Program-made: the position numbers and the translations under genes | The notes under the pieces: model-generated | What the model saw: the letters and a program-made list of their open reading frames with translations, nothing else | Told to the model about the DNA's origin: nothing | The model's database searches: none | Source of the DNA: an uncultured Ilumatobacter sp. | Lineage (GTDB): Bacteria; Actinomycetota; Acidimicrobiia; Acidimicrobiales; Ilumatobacteraceae | Reading direction: 5' to 3' | DNA: 10,500 bases | NCBI GenBank assembly: GCA_938049325.1 | Contig: CALICC010000387.1 | Location: 1 to 10,500, forward strand | In this document: piece by piece, positions 1 through 6,383 of the stretch | Position numbering within the stretch: the stretch's first letter is position 1 | How the letters are laid out: each line of letters begins with the position of its first letter

Positions 1-1314
1 GCCCTGGTGGCGGAAGTGAGACTCCTTCAAGTCGTCGAGATCGGTCACGTCGACCATGTCGAGGTAGAACTCGACGAACTCTTCGTTGTCGATGTTCGCG
101 TCGCGGTAGGTCAGCACTTGATCATCGGTCCAGCCGACGCCCGGGAAGTTGATGATCGGCCCGTACTCGCTGCGGTACAGCGTGCGCATCTCGCTGTCGA
201 CGGTGCCGTCGGGGCGCAGGATCTCGACGGTGTGTTCGGTTGAGGTCATCGCTTGCGGTTCGCCGTCGACGAAGTATGTGGTTGGCGATGCCGGATCGAG
301 GTCGAGGGTGTACGCCGTGAAGCGGTGGCCGGCCGACACGGTGTGCGACCAGGCGACGCCTTCGGTGAAGCCGATACCGACGCCTGGCAAGCCGGCCAGC
401 TGCGCGCCGTAGATGTCGATCTCGCCGGGAACGGTGAGGTGGACCTCGGCGAAGCGGAGCTCGCCTTCCCACGGGAAGTGTGGATTCGCAAACAAGATGC
501 CGCCCGCACTGGCCTCCGTTCGATCGGCGCCGATGCCCCACGCGTTCGAACCGATGTCGGTCCGACGTAGTGAGCTGAAGTCGACGCCACCCGCCGTCGT
601 TGCCGTCGGTGCAAACGTCGACGGAGCGTCGGCGGTTGATGGTGGGGCGGCGGAGGCGATGAAGTCGGTGAAGTTCGCACCGCTCGCGAGCAGCGCCACC
701 GAACGCGCGTATGCGTAGACCTCGACGGCCTCGATGGTTCGTATCCAGTCGGCTCCCTCGCACCACCCTGCGAGCTGATCGGCGCCTTGGTCGGCGAGGA
801 ACTGGTTCCAGCCTGAGGTGAAGGCGCCGAACTGATCGACGACTTCAGTCGGGGCCCGCTCGAAGTCGGCCGTCGCGACACCGACGATGTCGATGGCGCG
901 CCATGCGAAGTCGCTCTCGACGTTCTCGCCACTCTGGCCGGGACCGAGCGATGCGGAACGCTCACCGCGGACCTTGATGATCTGGTCGAGCAGCGTGCAG
1001 CCGTAGTCTTCGCCGCTGACGTAGCCCTGGCCGTAGGCGAGGTCTTCGAGGTCGCGTCCCGAGATGTGCGGCACTCCGTCAGTGGTTCGCCGGATGGTTG
1101 CTTCGAAGGTCGGTGGCGCTGTCGTGGTCGTCGTGGTCGGCGCGATCGTTGTGGTGGTCGTCGTGGTCGTGGTCGTGGTGGTCGTCGTCGTGTTCGGGGA
1201 GGTCGGGAGCGGGATCGACTCAGGCCCATCGCCGGGGGTGCACGACACGGCGATCAACGCCGAGGCCATCGCTCCCGCGAGCAGCGATTTTGCGGAGCGG
1301 GCCGATGGTTGCAC
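1..1314 (-). CDS. Penicillin acylase family lipoprotein (Ntn hydrolase), partial: 3' end beyond the left edge
   Basis: Predicted exported N-acyl amide hydrolase of the penicillin / aculeacin / acyl-homoserine-lactone acylase group. Such enzymes self-cleave into two chains, and the new N-terminal Ser of the beta chain is the nucleophile. Reading from GTG at 1314, 438 residues are visible. Residues 1-25 form a short basic start, a hydrophobic core and a lipobox-like end (LIAVSC, Cys25), so a lipoprotein is likely. A low-complexity linker follows, with 15 Thr at 42-56 and 6 Thr at 60-65. Then comes an alpha-chain segment with the family motif GQGYVSGEDYG. The motif GSNAWGIG places the probable autoprocessing site at Gly255/Ser256. 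Downstream, ANPHFPWEGELRFAEVHLT and GIGFTEGVAWSHTVSAG are typical beta-chain sequence. The GTG at 1314 is chosen because the in-frame ATG at 1269 would remove the basic start of the signal peptide, and an in-frame stop lies just upstream at 1321-1323. No clear Shine-Dalgarno is present. The family call is strong; the substrate (antibiotic, lipopeptide, acyl-homoserine lactone) cannot be read from the sequence. Divergent from nadE. Confidence 0.88.
   Translation of the reverse strand, partial: MQPSARSAKSLLAGAMASALIAVSCTPGDGPESIPLPTSPNTTTTTTTTTTTTTTTIAPTTTTTTAPPTFEATIRRTTDGVPHISGRDLEDLAYGQGYVSGEDYGCTLLDQIIKVRGERSASLGPGQSGENVESDFAWRAIDIVGVATADFERAPTEVVDQFGAFTSGWNQFLADQGADQLAGWCEGADWIRTIEAVEVYAYARSVALLASGANFTDFIASAAPPSTADAPSTFAPTATTAGGVDFSSLRRTDIGSNAWGIGADRTEASAGGILFANPHFPWEGELRFAEVHLTVPGEIDIYGAQLAGLPGVGIGFTEGVAWSHTVSAGHRFTAYTLDLDPASPTTYFVDGEPQAMTSTEHTVEILRPDGTVDSEMRTLYRSEYGPIINFPGVGWTDDQVLTYRDANIDNEEFVEFYLDMVDVTDLDDLKESHFRHQG
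1120..1191 (-). repeat. Threonine-codon repeat (linker of the acylase lipoprotein)
   Basis: A run of ACN codons on the minus strand: 15 Thr (1147-1191), an Ile-Ala-Pro break, then 6 Thr (1120-1137). It encodes the linker between the lipidated N-terminus and the enzyme body. Codons alternate irregularly between ACG and ACC, so it is a codon-level rather than a perfect nucleotide repeat, though it could still vary in length by slippage. On the plus strand it gives a spurious poly-valine reading frame. Confidence 0.85.
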
Positions 1315-1339
1315 GAACTGTCATCATGCCAGATCCAGA

Positions 1340-1357
1340 CCCGCGAACCTTCGCGGG
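1340..1357. promoter_or_regulatory. Inverted repeat in the acylase/nadE divergent promoter region
   Basis: CCCGCGAA-CC-TTCGCGGG: two perfect 8-base arms around 2 bases, in the 101-bp gap between the divergent acylase and nadE starts. The symmetry and position suit an operator for a dimeric regulator. It could also fold as an RNA hairpin in a leader, but a 2-base loop is strained. No regulator family is recognised from the half-site. Confidence 0.4.
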
Positions 1358-1402
1358 ATCCGAGCAATCGGCGCTACCAGGGAGCGTGGCACAGAGGCGG
1401 AG

Positions 1403-1408
1403 TAGCCT
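1403..1408 (+). promoter_or_regulatory. Candidate -10 box of nadE
   Basis: TAGCCT fits the TANNNT actinobacterial -10 pattern and ends 7 bases before GTG 1416. That predicts transcription starting at or next to the start codon, i.e. a leaderless mRNA. No convincing -35 was seen. The alternative reading is GGAG at 1409-1412 acting as a Shine-Dalgarno for GTG 1422. Confidence 0.35.
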
Positions 1409-1415
1409 GGAGATC

Positions 1416-3134
1416 GTGACAGTGCTCCGGGTCGCTCTCGCTCAGCTGAATCCAACGGTGGGGGCGCTCGACGCGAACCTTCAGATGTTGAGTGATGCCT
1501 ACGACGAAGCTGAAGCCGCAGGTTGCGACATCGTCGCCTTCCCCGAGTTGTCCACCATCGGCTATCCGCCCGAAGATCTCGTGCTCAAGCCGGGCTTCGT
1601 CGAAGACAACCTCGAGGCCCTCGCAAAGTTCGCGGCGCGCACGCGACGTTGCACGGCGATCGTCGGTTTCGTCGATCAGGACCGCGATCTCTACAACGCA
1701 GCGGCGGTGTGTGCCGGTGGCGAGATCGTTGGGAAGTACCACAAGCGGTTGCTGCCCAACACCACCGTGTTCGACGAGCAGCGGTATTTCACGCCCGGCC
1801 ACGATTCCGACCCGCTCGAGCTCTACATGATCGGGGGCGTCAAAGTGGGCGTGTCCATCTGCGAAGACATCTGGAGCGCCGCCGGGCCGGTCGCCGAGCA
1901 AGCCGCCGCCGGCGCTGAGTTGAACATCAATATCAACGGGTCACCGTTCGCCATCGGCAAGGGCCCGCGTCGCGAACGCATGCTCGCCACGCGCGCCGCC
2001 GACGCTCACTGCGCGATCGTCTACGTCAATCAGGTCGGCGGGCAAGACGAACTCGTCTTCGACGGTGGATCGCTCGCGTTCGACCACGAAGGAAACCTGC
2101 TGGCCCGCGGGCCGCAGTTCGCCGAGTCGCTCACCATCGTCGACGTTCCGATTCCGCCGGTGTACCGCAAGCGGCTGCTCGACCCCCGAGGTCGTGCGAC
2201 CATCTCGATGCTGCCGGTTGTCGACGTGTCGGCGACTCCGGTCGCCAATGACCAGCCGCTGGCCGCGCCGATCACCGAGCCGTTCGACGCCGACCGTGAG
2301 CTGTACGACGCGCTCGTGCTCGGCACGCGCGACTACTGCAAGAAGAACGGCTTCGACGACGTCGTCATCGGTCTGTCGGGAGGCATCGATTCGTCGATCA
2401 TCGCCGCGATCGCCGTCGATGCGCTCGGCGCAGAGCACGTGCACGGCGTCTCGATGCCATCGCGCTATTCGTCGGATCATTCCAAGTCCGACGCGCAGTT
2501 GCTGGCCGAAGCGCTCGGCATCGACTTCCGCACGATCTCGATCGAGCCTGGCTTCAGCGCGTTCATCGAGATGCTCGAGCCGTCGTTCGAGGGTCGCGAG
2601 CCTGGCCTTACCTACGAGAACATCCAGTCACGTTGCCGCGGTCAGTTGCTCATGGCACTGTCGAACGAGTTCGGGTGGATGGTGCTCACCACCGGCAACA
2701 AGAGCGAGGTCGCGGTCGGCTACTTCACGATCTACGGCGACTCGGTCGGCGGGTACGCCGCGATCAAAGACGTCCTCAAGACCCGCGTGTACGACCTGTG
2801 CCGCTACGTCAATCGGCGCGAAGGTCGCGAGATCATCCCGGAGAACGTCATCACGAAACCGCCCTCGGCCGAGTTGCGCCCCGACCAGCGCGACGACGAC
2901 AGCTTGCCGCCCTACGAGGTGCTCGACCCGATCCTCGAGTTGTATGTCGAAGACGACCGTACGGCCGGCGAGATCGTCGAGCTCGGGCACGACGAGGCAA
3001 TGGTGCGGCGTGTGACGAGATTGGTCGACATCGCCGAGTACAAGCGGCGCCAGTGCCCGCCTGGAGTGCGCGTCTCGCGCAAGGCGTTCGGCAAGGATCG
3101 CCGGATGCCGATCACGAGCGGCTATCGCGGCTGA
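1416..3134 (+). CDS. nadE: Glutamine-dependent NAD+ synthetase
   Basis: Catalyses the last step of NAD+ synthesis: deamido-NAD+ is adenylylated with ATP and amidated with ammonia released from glutamine. About 572 residues, the usual size for the two-domain form. The N-terminal nitrilase-type glutaminase domain (about 1-270) shows the Glu-Lys-Cys triad: Glu44 in AFPELS, Lys110 in YHKRLLPN, Cys149 in VSICEDIW. The C-terminal synthetase domain (about 300-572) has the ATP pyrophosphatase loop GLSGGIDSS from Gly319, followed by the conserved TTGNKSE and YFTIYGDSVGGYA segments. The frame is open upstream of 1416 but that part overlaps the acylase promoter and start and has no family similarity. 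GTG 1416 (leaderless, TAGCCT box) and GTG 1422 (GGAG nine bases upstream) are both plausible and differ by two residues. The gene converges on the thioesterase with 21 bases between stop codons. Confidence 0.96.
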   Translation: MTVLRVALAQLNPTVGALDANLQMLSDAYDEAEAAGCDIVAFPELSTIGYPPEDLVLKPGFVEDNLEALAKFAARTRRCTAIVGFVDQDRDLYNAAAVCAGGEIVGKYHKRLLPNTTVFDEQRYFTPGHDSDPLELYMIGGVKVGVSICEDIWSAAGPVAEQAAAGAELNININGSPFAIGKGPRRERMLATRAADAHCAIVYVNQVGGQDELVFDGGSLAFDHEGNLLARGPQFAESLTIVDVPIPPVYRKRLLDPRGRATISMLPVVDVSATPVANDQPLAAPITEPFDADRELYDALVLGTRDYCKKNGFDDVVIGLSGGIDSSIIAAIAVDALGAEHVHGVSMPSRYSSDHSKSDAQLLAEALGIDFRTISIEPGFSAFIEMLEPSFEGREPGLTYENIQSRCRGQLLMALSNEFGWMVLTTGNKSEVAVGYFTIYGDSVGGYAAIKDVLKTRVYDLCRYVNRREGREIIPENVITKPPSAELRPDQRDDDSLPPYEVLDPILELYVEDDRTAGEIVELGHDEAMVRRVTRLVDIAEYKRRQCPPGVRVSRKAFGKDRRMPITSGYRG

Positions 3135-3167
3135 CCGACGTCGGCCCGCTCGTTGTCAGCTCAGCCG
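3128..3167. terminator. Possible bidirectional terminator between nadE and the thioesterase
   Basis: CGGCTGA (3128-3134) and TCAGCCG (3161-3167) are perfect 7-base arms that span the two convergent stop codons; the left arm contains the nadE TGA. The loop holds a second palindrome, CCGACGTCGG (3135-3144). No T-tract follows on either side, so this would be an atypical terminator. The arms fall partly in coding sequence and may be coincidental. Confidence 0.3.
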
Positions 3168-3650
3168 TATCGACGGATCGAGGTCGTGGGAGTCGTCGAC
3201 ACCGATCGCGCGTTTGATCTGCGCCTCGCCCAGGGCCGTGAACGTTGCGCGTGACTCGGCGCGCACAACTCCCTTGGTGCTCAGCACTCGCGCCGTCGTG
3301 GTGATCTCGGCATCGTTCTGCTCGACGATGTCGGCCTCGACCGTGTGGAGTCGGTCGACGTAGATCGCTCGATGGAACGACGTCGATGTGTGGGTGGTCA
3401 CGGCCCACTGCCGACCGATGGCGATACACGCCCACGCCATCGCTTCGTCGAGCACCGCGAGGACGACACCTCCGTGAACCACGGCGGGCGCACCGCTGAA
3501 CGCATTCGAGAGCTCGAATTCGGCGGTGACGAGGTTGCGATCGGTGTCGTGGAAGAACGGGATCTGAAGGCCGCGGTCGTTGCTGCGTTCGCAGACGAAG
3601 CAATTGGTTTCGTATCCGAGGTCGTCGTTGTGGAGCCGAAGGAGTGGCAC
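3156..3650 (-). CDS. PaaI-type hotdog-fold thioesterase
   Basis: Likely acyl-CoA thioesterase of the 4HBT/PaaI hotdog superfamily, 164 residues. The N-terminal segment YETNCFVCERSNDRGLQIPFF (CxxC at 17/20, then an RGL turn) is common in actinobacterial members. The hotdog core follows, with the signature PAVVHGGVVLAVLDEAMAWA: His59-Gly60-Gly61 and Asp68-Glu69, the acid being the usual catalytic position in this family. Alternating strands continue to TTTARVLSTKGVVRAESRATFTAL. GTG 3650 is chosen because residues from there match a normal thioesterase N-terminus and TACGTT lies 7 bases upstream (leaderless pattern). The open frame runs on for hundreds of codons, but that part is antisense to the Nudix gene. 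An alternative GTG at 3728 would add 26 residues with no recognisable fold. The natural acyl substrate is unknown. Confidence 0.85.
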   Translation of the reverse strand: MPLLRLHNDDLGYETNCFVCERSNDRGLQIPFFHDTDRNLVTAEFELSNAFSGAPAVVHGGVVLAVLDEAMAWACIAIGRQWAVTTHTSTSFHRAIYVDRLHTVEADIVEQNDAEITTTARVLSTKGVVRAESRATFTALGEAQIKRAIGVDDSHDLDPSIRLS

Positions 3651-3657
3651 GAGTCGG

Positions 3658-3663
3658 AACGTA
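3658..3663 (-). promoter_or_regulatory. Candidate -10 box of the thioesterase gene
   Basis: TACGTT on the minus strand, separated from GTG 3650 by 7 bases, with no Shine-Dalgarno between. Same geometry as at nadE and at the selA leader ORF. No good -35 is visible. Confidence 0.35.
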
Positions 3664-3746
3664 GCCAGTCCAGCACGAGCGTGTTGTCGAGGTCGCTCAA
3701 CGTTTCGAGTTCGGTATGAACTCGGCACGGCGGCGACACTGGTCAG

Positions 3747-4484
3747 ATGACCGATCTGTTCGCGCTCGATGATCACCTTCGAGCGCGGATGTGTGAACGG
3801 TTGGATGGCCACGATCGCCTCCAGTTGCCGCTCGACGGTCGTCGTCATGCCGCGGTCGCAGTTGTGGTCGTGTCGTCGGTGGCCGGGTCCGACACCGACG
3901 ACGAGCATGAATTCACCGAAGAGGCCATGCGCGAGATCCCTGGCTACGAAGGCGGCCTCGACGGTGCGATGACGGGCGTGGCTGGCGGCGCGTCGTTTGT
4001 GCTGTGTCGACGCAGTGCGGGGCTGAATTCGCACGCGTCGCAATGGGCGTTGCCGGGCGGCCGGATCGACGCTGGTGAAACGGCCGTCGACGCGGCGCTG
4101 CGCGAAACGTGGGAAGAGGTTGGCATGCGCTTCGACGAGTCGGCGGTCCTCGGTCTGCTCGACGACTACGCGACGCGCTCCGGTTACGTCATGACGCCGG
4201 TCGTGGTCTGGGGTGGCGACGACGTCGAGCTGGATCCGAATCCCGATGAAGTGCTCGCGGCATACCGAATCGGTCTCCATGAGCTTGCTCGCGCGGACTC
4301 CCCGCGGTTCGTCGACATTCCTGAGAGCGATCGGCCCGTTGTGCAGGTTCCGCTCGGCGGTGATCTGATCCACGCGCCGACCGGAGCGGTGATCTTGCAG
4401 TTCCGGTGGGTATGCCTCGACGGGCGGCTCGGCGACGACGCGCGGGTCGCCGAGTTCGAGCAACCTGTGTTTGCCTGGGGGTAG
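3747..4484 (+). CDS. Nudix hydrolase, CoA-pyrophosphatase-like
   Basis: Hydrolyses a nucleoside diphosphate linked to another moiety. CoA or acyl-CoA, cut to phosphopantetheine and 3',5'-ADP, is the best-supported substrate. 245 residues. The Nudix box spans Gly105-Met127 (GRIDAGE, then RETWEEVGM) with the metal-binding REXXEE glutamates at 120, 123 and 124; Thr121 sits where a hydrophobic residue is usual. Just before it, LCRRSAGLNSHASQWALPGG keeps the spacing of the UPF0035 signature that marks CoA-specific Nudix enzymes. Several positions are substituted (Asn for Arg, Ser for Gly, Leu for Phe), which is why CoA is only probable. After the box, DPNPDEVLAAYRIGLHELA resembles the stretch that follows in CoA pyrophosphatases. 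The protein is longer at the N-terminus than typical members. No winged helix follows, so it is not an NrtR regulator despite lying near nadE. The start ATG has only a weak upstream signal (GACACT six bases away). It converges on dut with 35 bases between. Confidence 0.87.
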   Translation: MTDLFALDDHLRARMCERLDGHDRLQLPLDGRRHAAVAVVVVSSVAGSDTDDEHEFTEEAMREIPGYEGGLDGAMTGVAGGASFVLCRRSAGLNSHASQWALPGGRIDAGETAVDAALRETWEEVGMRFDESAVLGLLDDYATRSGYVMTPVVVWGGDDVELDPNPDEVLAAYRIGLHELARADSPRFVDIPESDRPVVQVPLGGDLIHAPTGAVILQFRWVCLDGRLGDDARVAEFEQPVFAWG

Positions 4485-4519
4485 CCGTGGCGATCGGCAG
4501 TACCGCGTAGAGAGGTCGA

Positions 4520-4957
4520 CTAGCGCCCTGAGTGCCCGAAGCCGCCGCCGCGGTCGTGGCCGTCGAGATCGTCGGTGACCTGCCATTCGACGTGGGCAAC
4601 CGCTTGGATGACGAGTTGGGCGATTCGGTCGCCACGCTCAACGGAGTACTCGGTGCTGGGATCGGTGTTGACGAGGACGACCTTGATCTCGCCCCGGTAC
4701 GCAGCGTCGATGAGGCCCGGTGCGTTGACCACGCTGATTCCGTGCTTGAGGGCCAGGCCGCTGCGCGGGAGCACGAAACCGCCAAACCCCATGGGAATCG
4801 CGATGGAGATGCCGGTCGGAACGAGGCCGCGCCCGCCGCCGGCAGCGAGCGTGATGGGCTCGCGGGCGTAGAGATCGAGTCCGGCATCGCCGTCGTGGGC
4901 GTAGGCAGGCAGCGGAAGTTCGTTGTCGAGTTGGACAATCGGTACGGGCAGCGTCAC
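4520..4957 (-). CDS. dut: dUTP diphosphatase (dUTPase)
   Basis: Hydrolyses dUTP to dUMP and pyrophosphate, keeping uracil out of DNA and supplying dUMP for thymidylate synthesis. It works as a trimer with active sites built from five motifs, all visible in the 145 residues. They are motif I DAGLDLYA (24-31), II PRSGLALK (64-71), III GLIDAAYRGEIKV (81-93, with catalytic Asp84 and Tyr87), IV GDRIAQLV (109-116) and V DRGGGFGHSGR (135-145). Motif V is one residue shorter than the usual RG-x-GGFG form, an oddity in the phosphate-binding tail. GTG 4957 is chosen because the family's N-terminus begins here (TLPVPIVQLDNELPLPAYAHDGDAG); the open frame beyond it runs antisense to the secreted-protein promoter. 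There is no Shine-Dalgarno, but TAGAGT lies 8 bases upstream. Divergent from the secreted-protein gene. Confidence 0.95.
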   Translation of the reverse strand: MTLPVPIVQLDNELPLPAYAHDGDAGLDLYAREPITLAAGGGRGLVPTGISIAIPMGFGGFVLPRSGLALKHGISVVNAPGLIDAAYRGEIKVVLVNTDPSTEYSVERGDRIAQLVIQAVAHVEWQVTDDLDGHDRGGGFGHSGR

Positions 4958-4965
4958 GGGCCGGA

Positions 4966-4971
4966 ACTCTA
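4966..4971 (-). promoter_or_regulatory. Candidate -10 box of dut
   Basis: TAGAGT on the minus strand, 8 bases before GTG 4957. This fits a leaderless dut transcript. The -35 region is not convincing. Confidence 0.35.
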
Positions 4972-5051
4972 GCGAGTGCCTGTGTGTGGTGAGAACGGCG
5001 CCCGGACGACTCGCGCGAATGCCACCACTCTTCGTGATCTGTGCCCACGGA

Positions 5052-5082
5052 TTGGGATATTCTGCGCGCGCGGTCGTACAGT
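5052..5082 (+). promoter_or_regulatory. Candidate promoter of the secreted two-domain protein
   Basis: TTGGGA (5052-5057), 19 bases, TACAGT (5077-5082): a vegetative-sigma-like pair with a long spacer in the 175-bp gap between dut and the secreted-protein gene. It predicts a leader of about 40-45 bases, in keeping with the Shine-Dalgarno used by this gene. Nothing else recognisable was seen in the gap. Confidence 0.35.
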
Positions 5083-5122
5083 GTGACGCGTGTCTCGTGG
5101 GAGCGGGTCCTGCGGCACGAAC

Positions 5123-5128
5123 AGGAGG
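5123..5128 (+). promoter_or_regulatory. Shine-Dalgarno of the secreted protein
   Basis: AGGAGG, a full consensus site, ends 4 bases before ATG 5133. It decides this start over the open frame that continues upstream to 4923. It is the only perfect Shine-Dalgarno noticed in the window. Confidence 0.75.
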
Positions 5129-5132
5129 ACGG

Positions 5133-6296
5133 ATGTTCAACAGCAATCGACGTGTTCGCAATGCTGCGGGTGCGACAATCGCAATCACCGGTTTGGCGGC
5201 CGCGGCGCTCTTCGGAACCAACTCGTTCGCCGGCGACATCGAAGGAAGCGACGATCCGCCGGCCGAACCAGGCACGCCGTTCGTCGTCGACTCCGGCGCG
5301 CTGATCCAGACCGATGGCGACGTCTTCGACGAGACCGTCGTCACCAAGTTCATCGCCGCGGGCGGCTTCGACACGCTGCAAGGTGCGGGAGGCAACGCCG
5401 ACCTCGTCAATATCAACAACAAGTCGTGCTATCAGGCGCAACCCTCGGCTGCCGGCCTCGAAACCAACCTGTACGCGCCGGTCGAGCTCCCAGACGGGGC
5501 GCGCATCAAGCGGGTTGCCTTCTTCGGACAAGACACCAGCGACGATCACGACATCACGATTCGACTGTTCCGCTCGGAGTTCTCGGTCGACGGCGCCACG
5601 CCGGCGAATGTGGCTCAAGGCTTCAAGGCCATCGACTTCTTCCGCACGGAAGGGAACACCCCGGGCGGCGTCGCGCTCGCCGGTCGCGACGACCTTCGAG
5701 AGTTGGCGGGCTCGGTTGCGTCCGACACGCCTGGTGAGACGCTGCACCGCTTCCATACGCTGTCAGCCACGATCACCAACACAGCGGGCGAGAACCACGT
5801 CATTTGTGGCGCAGAGATCGAGTACCAGGTGGCTGTGCCGGAAGCGGAAGCTGGCACGATCTTCCACGCGATCGATCCGATCCGTGCGTTCGACTCTCGC
5901 GTTGACTCGTTCAGCGCGAGCGGGCGACTCGGCCCCAACTCGACGAAGCGAATCTCCGTGGCGAACGGACATGATGAGAAGGGCGCGGAAATTCGCTCCC
6001 AAGTCGGATTGATCCCCGCGAATGCCACGGCGGTCACGTACAACATCACGGTCGCGCAGCCGGAGGGTTCGAACTTCATTGCCGTGACGCCGGCCGGGTT
6101 GTCCGGATACAACGCATCGAGCGTCAACTTCACCGAGGATTCGGGCAACATCGCGAACGCCGGCACGGTCAGCGTGAACGACACACTCGAGATCACGCTG
6201 TGGGGCGGCGATCAAGGCGGGTCGGCACACGTGCTCGTCGACATCACCGGTTACTACGCCCCGGCCACCGGTGCTTTGCCGAACTTCGGCGGCTGA
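5133..6296 (+). CDS. Secreted two-domain protein with C-terminal actinobacterial exoprotein beta domain
   Basis: Function unknown; exported. 387 residues. Residues 1-33 are a Sec signal peptide: RRVR start, an Ala/Leu-rich core, and likely cleavage after SFA (Ala33). Residues 34-60 are acidic and Pro-rich. Residues about 60-235 form an unrecognised, probably beta-rich domain containing the protein's only two cysteines (Cys99 in NKSCYQA, Cys225 in VICGAEIEY), which could form a disulfide after export. Residues 243-377 match a domain seen repeatedly in actinobacterial exoproteins. It begins with a PIRAFDSR-like motif, has a central GLIPANATAVTYNITVAQP strand pair and an SSVNFTEDSGNIAN segment, and closes with HVLVDITGYYAP. 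No catalytic motif, anchor or sorting signal was seen; the end is a short GALPNFGG tail. Start chosen from the Shine-Dalgarno and signal peptide. It stands as a single gene, followed by a strong palindrome. A surface adhesin or matrix protein is possible but unproven. Confidence 0.85.
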   Translation: MFNSNRRVRNAAGATIAITGLAAAALFGTNSFAGDIEGSDDPPAEPGTPFVVDSGALIQTDGDVFDETVVTKFIAAGGFDTLQGAGGNADLVNINNKSCYQAQPSAAGLETNLYAPVELPDGARIKRVAFFGQDTSDDHDITIRLFRSEFSVDGATPANVAQGFKAIDFFRTEGNTPGGVALAGRDDLRELAGSVASDTPGETLHRFHTLSATITNTAGENHVICGAEIEYQVAVPEAEAGTIFHAIDPIRAFDSRVDSFSASGRLGPNSTKRISVANGHDEKGAEIRSQVGLIPANATAVTYNITVAQPEGSNFIAVTPAGLSGYNASSVNFTEDSGNIANAGTVSVNDTLEITLWGGDQGGSAHVLVDITGYYAPATGALPNFGG

Positions 6297-6300
6297 GCCT

Positions 6301-6314
6301 CCTCGTCACCGAGG
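6301..6314 (+). other. Small hairpin just after the secreted-protein gene
   Basis: CCTCG-TCAC-CGAGG, a 5-base stem with a 4-base loop starting 5 bases after the TGA. Its left arm, CCTCGTC, is repeated at 6327-6333 as the outer left arm of the large palindrome. It could therefore pair instead with GACGAGG at 6352-6358, giving two mutually exclusive folds. Confidence 0.35.
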
Positions 6315-6326
6315 ATCTTCGTGCAA

Positions 6327-6358
6327 CCTCGTCGTTCCGCTCGAGCGGAACGACGAGG
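6327..6358. terminator. Perfect 32-bp palindrome, likely terminator (or operator) between the secreted-protein gene and selA
   Basis: The left half is CCTCGTCGTTCCGCTC (6327-6342) and the right half its exact reverse complement (6343-6358). It starts 31 bases after the secreted-protein stop codon, the usual place for an intrinsic terminator. No T-tract follows, as is common for actinobacterial hairpin terminators. Being fully symmetric it could also bind a dimeric regulator, and its right end lies where the -35 of selA would be expected (GGAACG 6347-6352, 18 bases before TACACT). Confidence 0.6.
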
Positions 6359-6370
6359 GATGCACGCCCG

Positions 6371-6376
6371 TACACT
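6371..6376 (+). promoter_or_regulatory. Candidate -10 box of the selA-selB operon
   Basis: TACACT, then 7 bases, then ATG 6384, the start of a 7-codon ORF ahead of selA. This is the leaderless spacing. Transcription would start on or next to that ATG rather than at the selA start 20 bases later. No classical -35 is seen; the expected position overlaps the right arm of the 32-bp palindrome. Confidence 0.4.
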
Positions 6377-6383
6377 GATCTCC

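Noticed and set aside
1064..1415. Plus-strand frames with a poly-valine or Arg/Gly-rich stretch
   Set aside because: They are the complement of the threonine linker codons of the acylase lipoprotein; the minus-strand frame has clear family motifs.
1098..1415. Extension of nadE upstream to 1098
   Set aside because: The extra residues are low-complexity Ser/Trp/Arg sequence overlapping the acylase gene and shared promoter; NadE similarity begins right after 1416.
3747..4484. Nudix gene as NrtR, the NAD-pathway repressor, because nadE is near
   Set aside because: No C-terminal winged helix, a canonical active Nudix box, and a CoA-pyrophosphatase-like signature instead.
3651..4586. Extension of the thioesterase frame to a 476-residue protein
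   Set aside because: The added part is antisense to the Nudix gene and to the end of dut and shows no domain; the thioesterase fold is complete from 3650.
4923..5132. Upstream extension of the secreted protein
   Set aside because: It overlaps dut and its promoter, and the AGGAGG site and signal peptide both point to ATG 5133.
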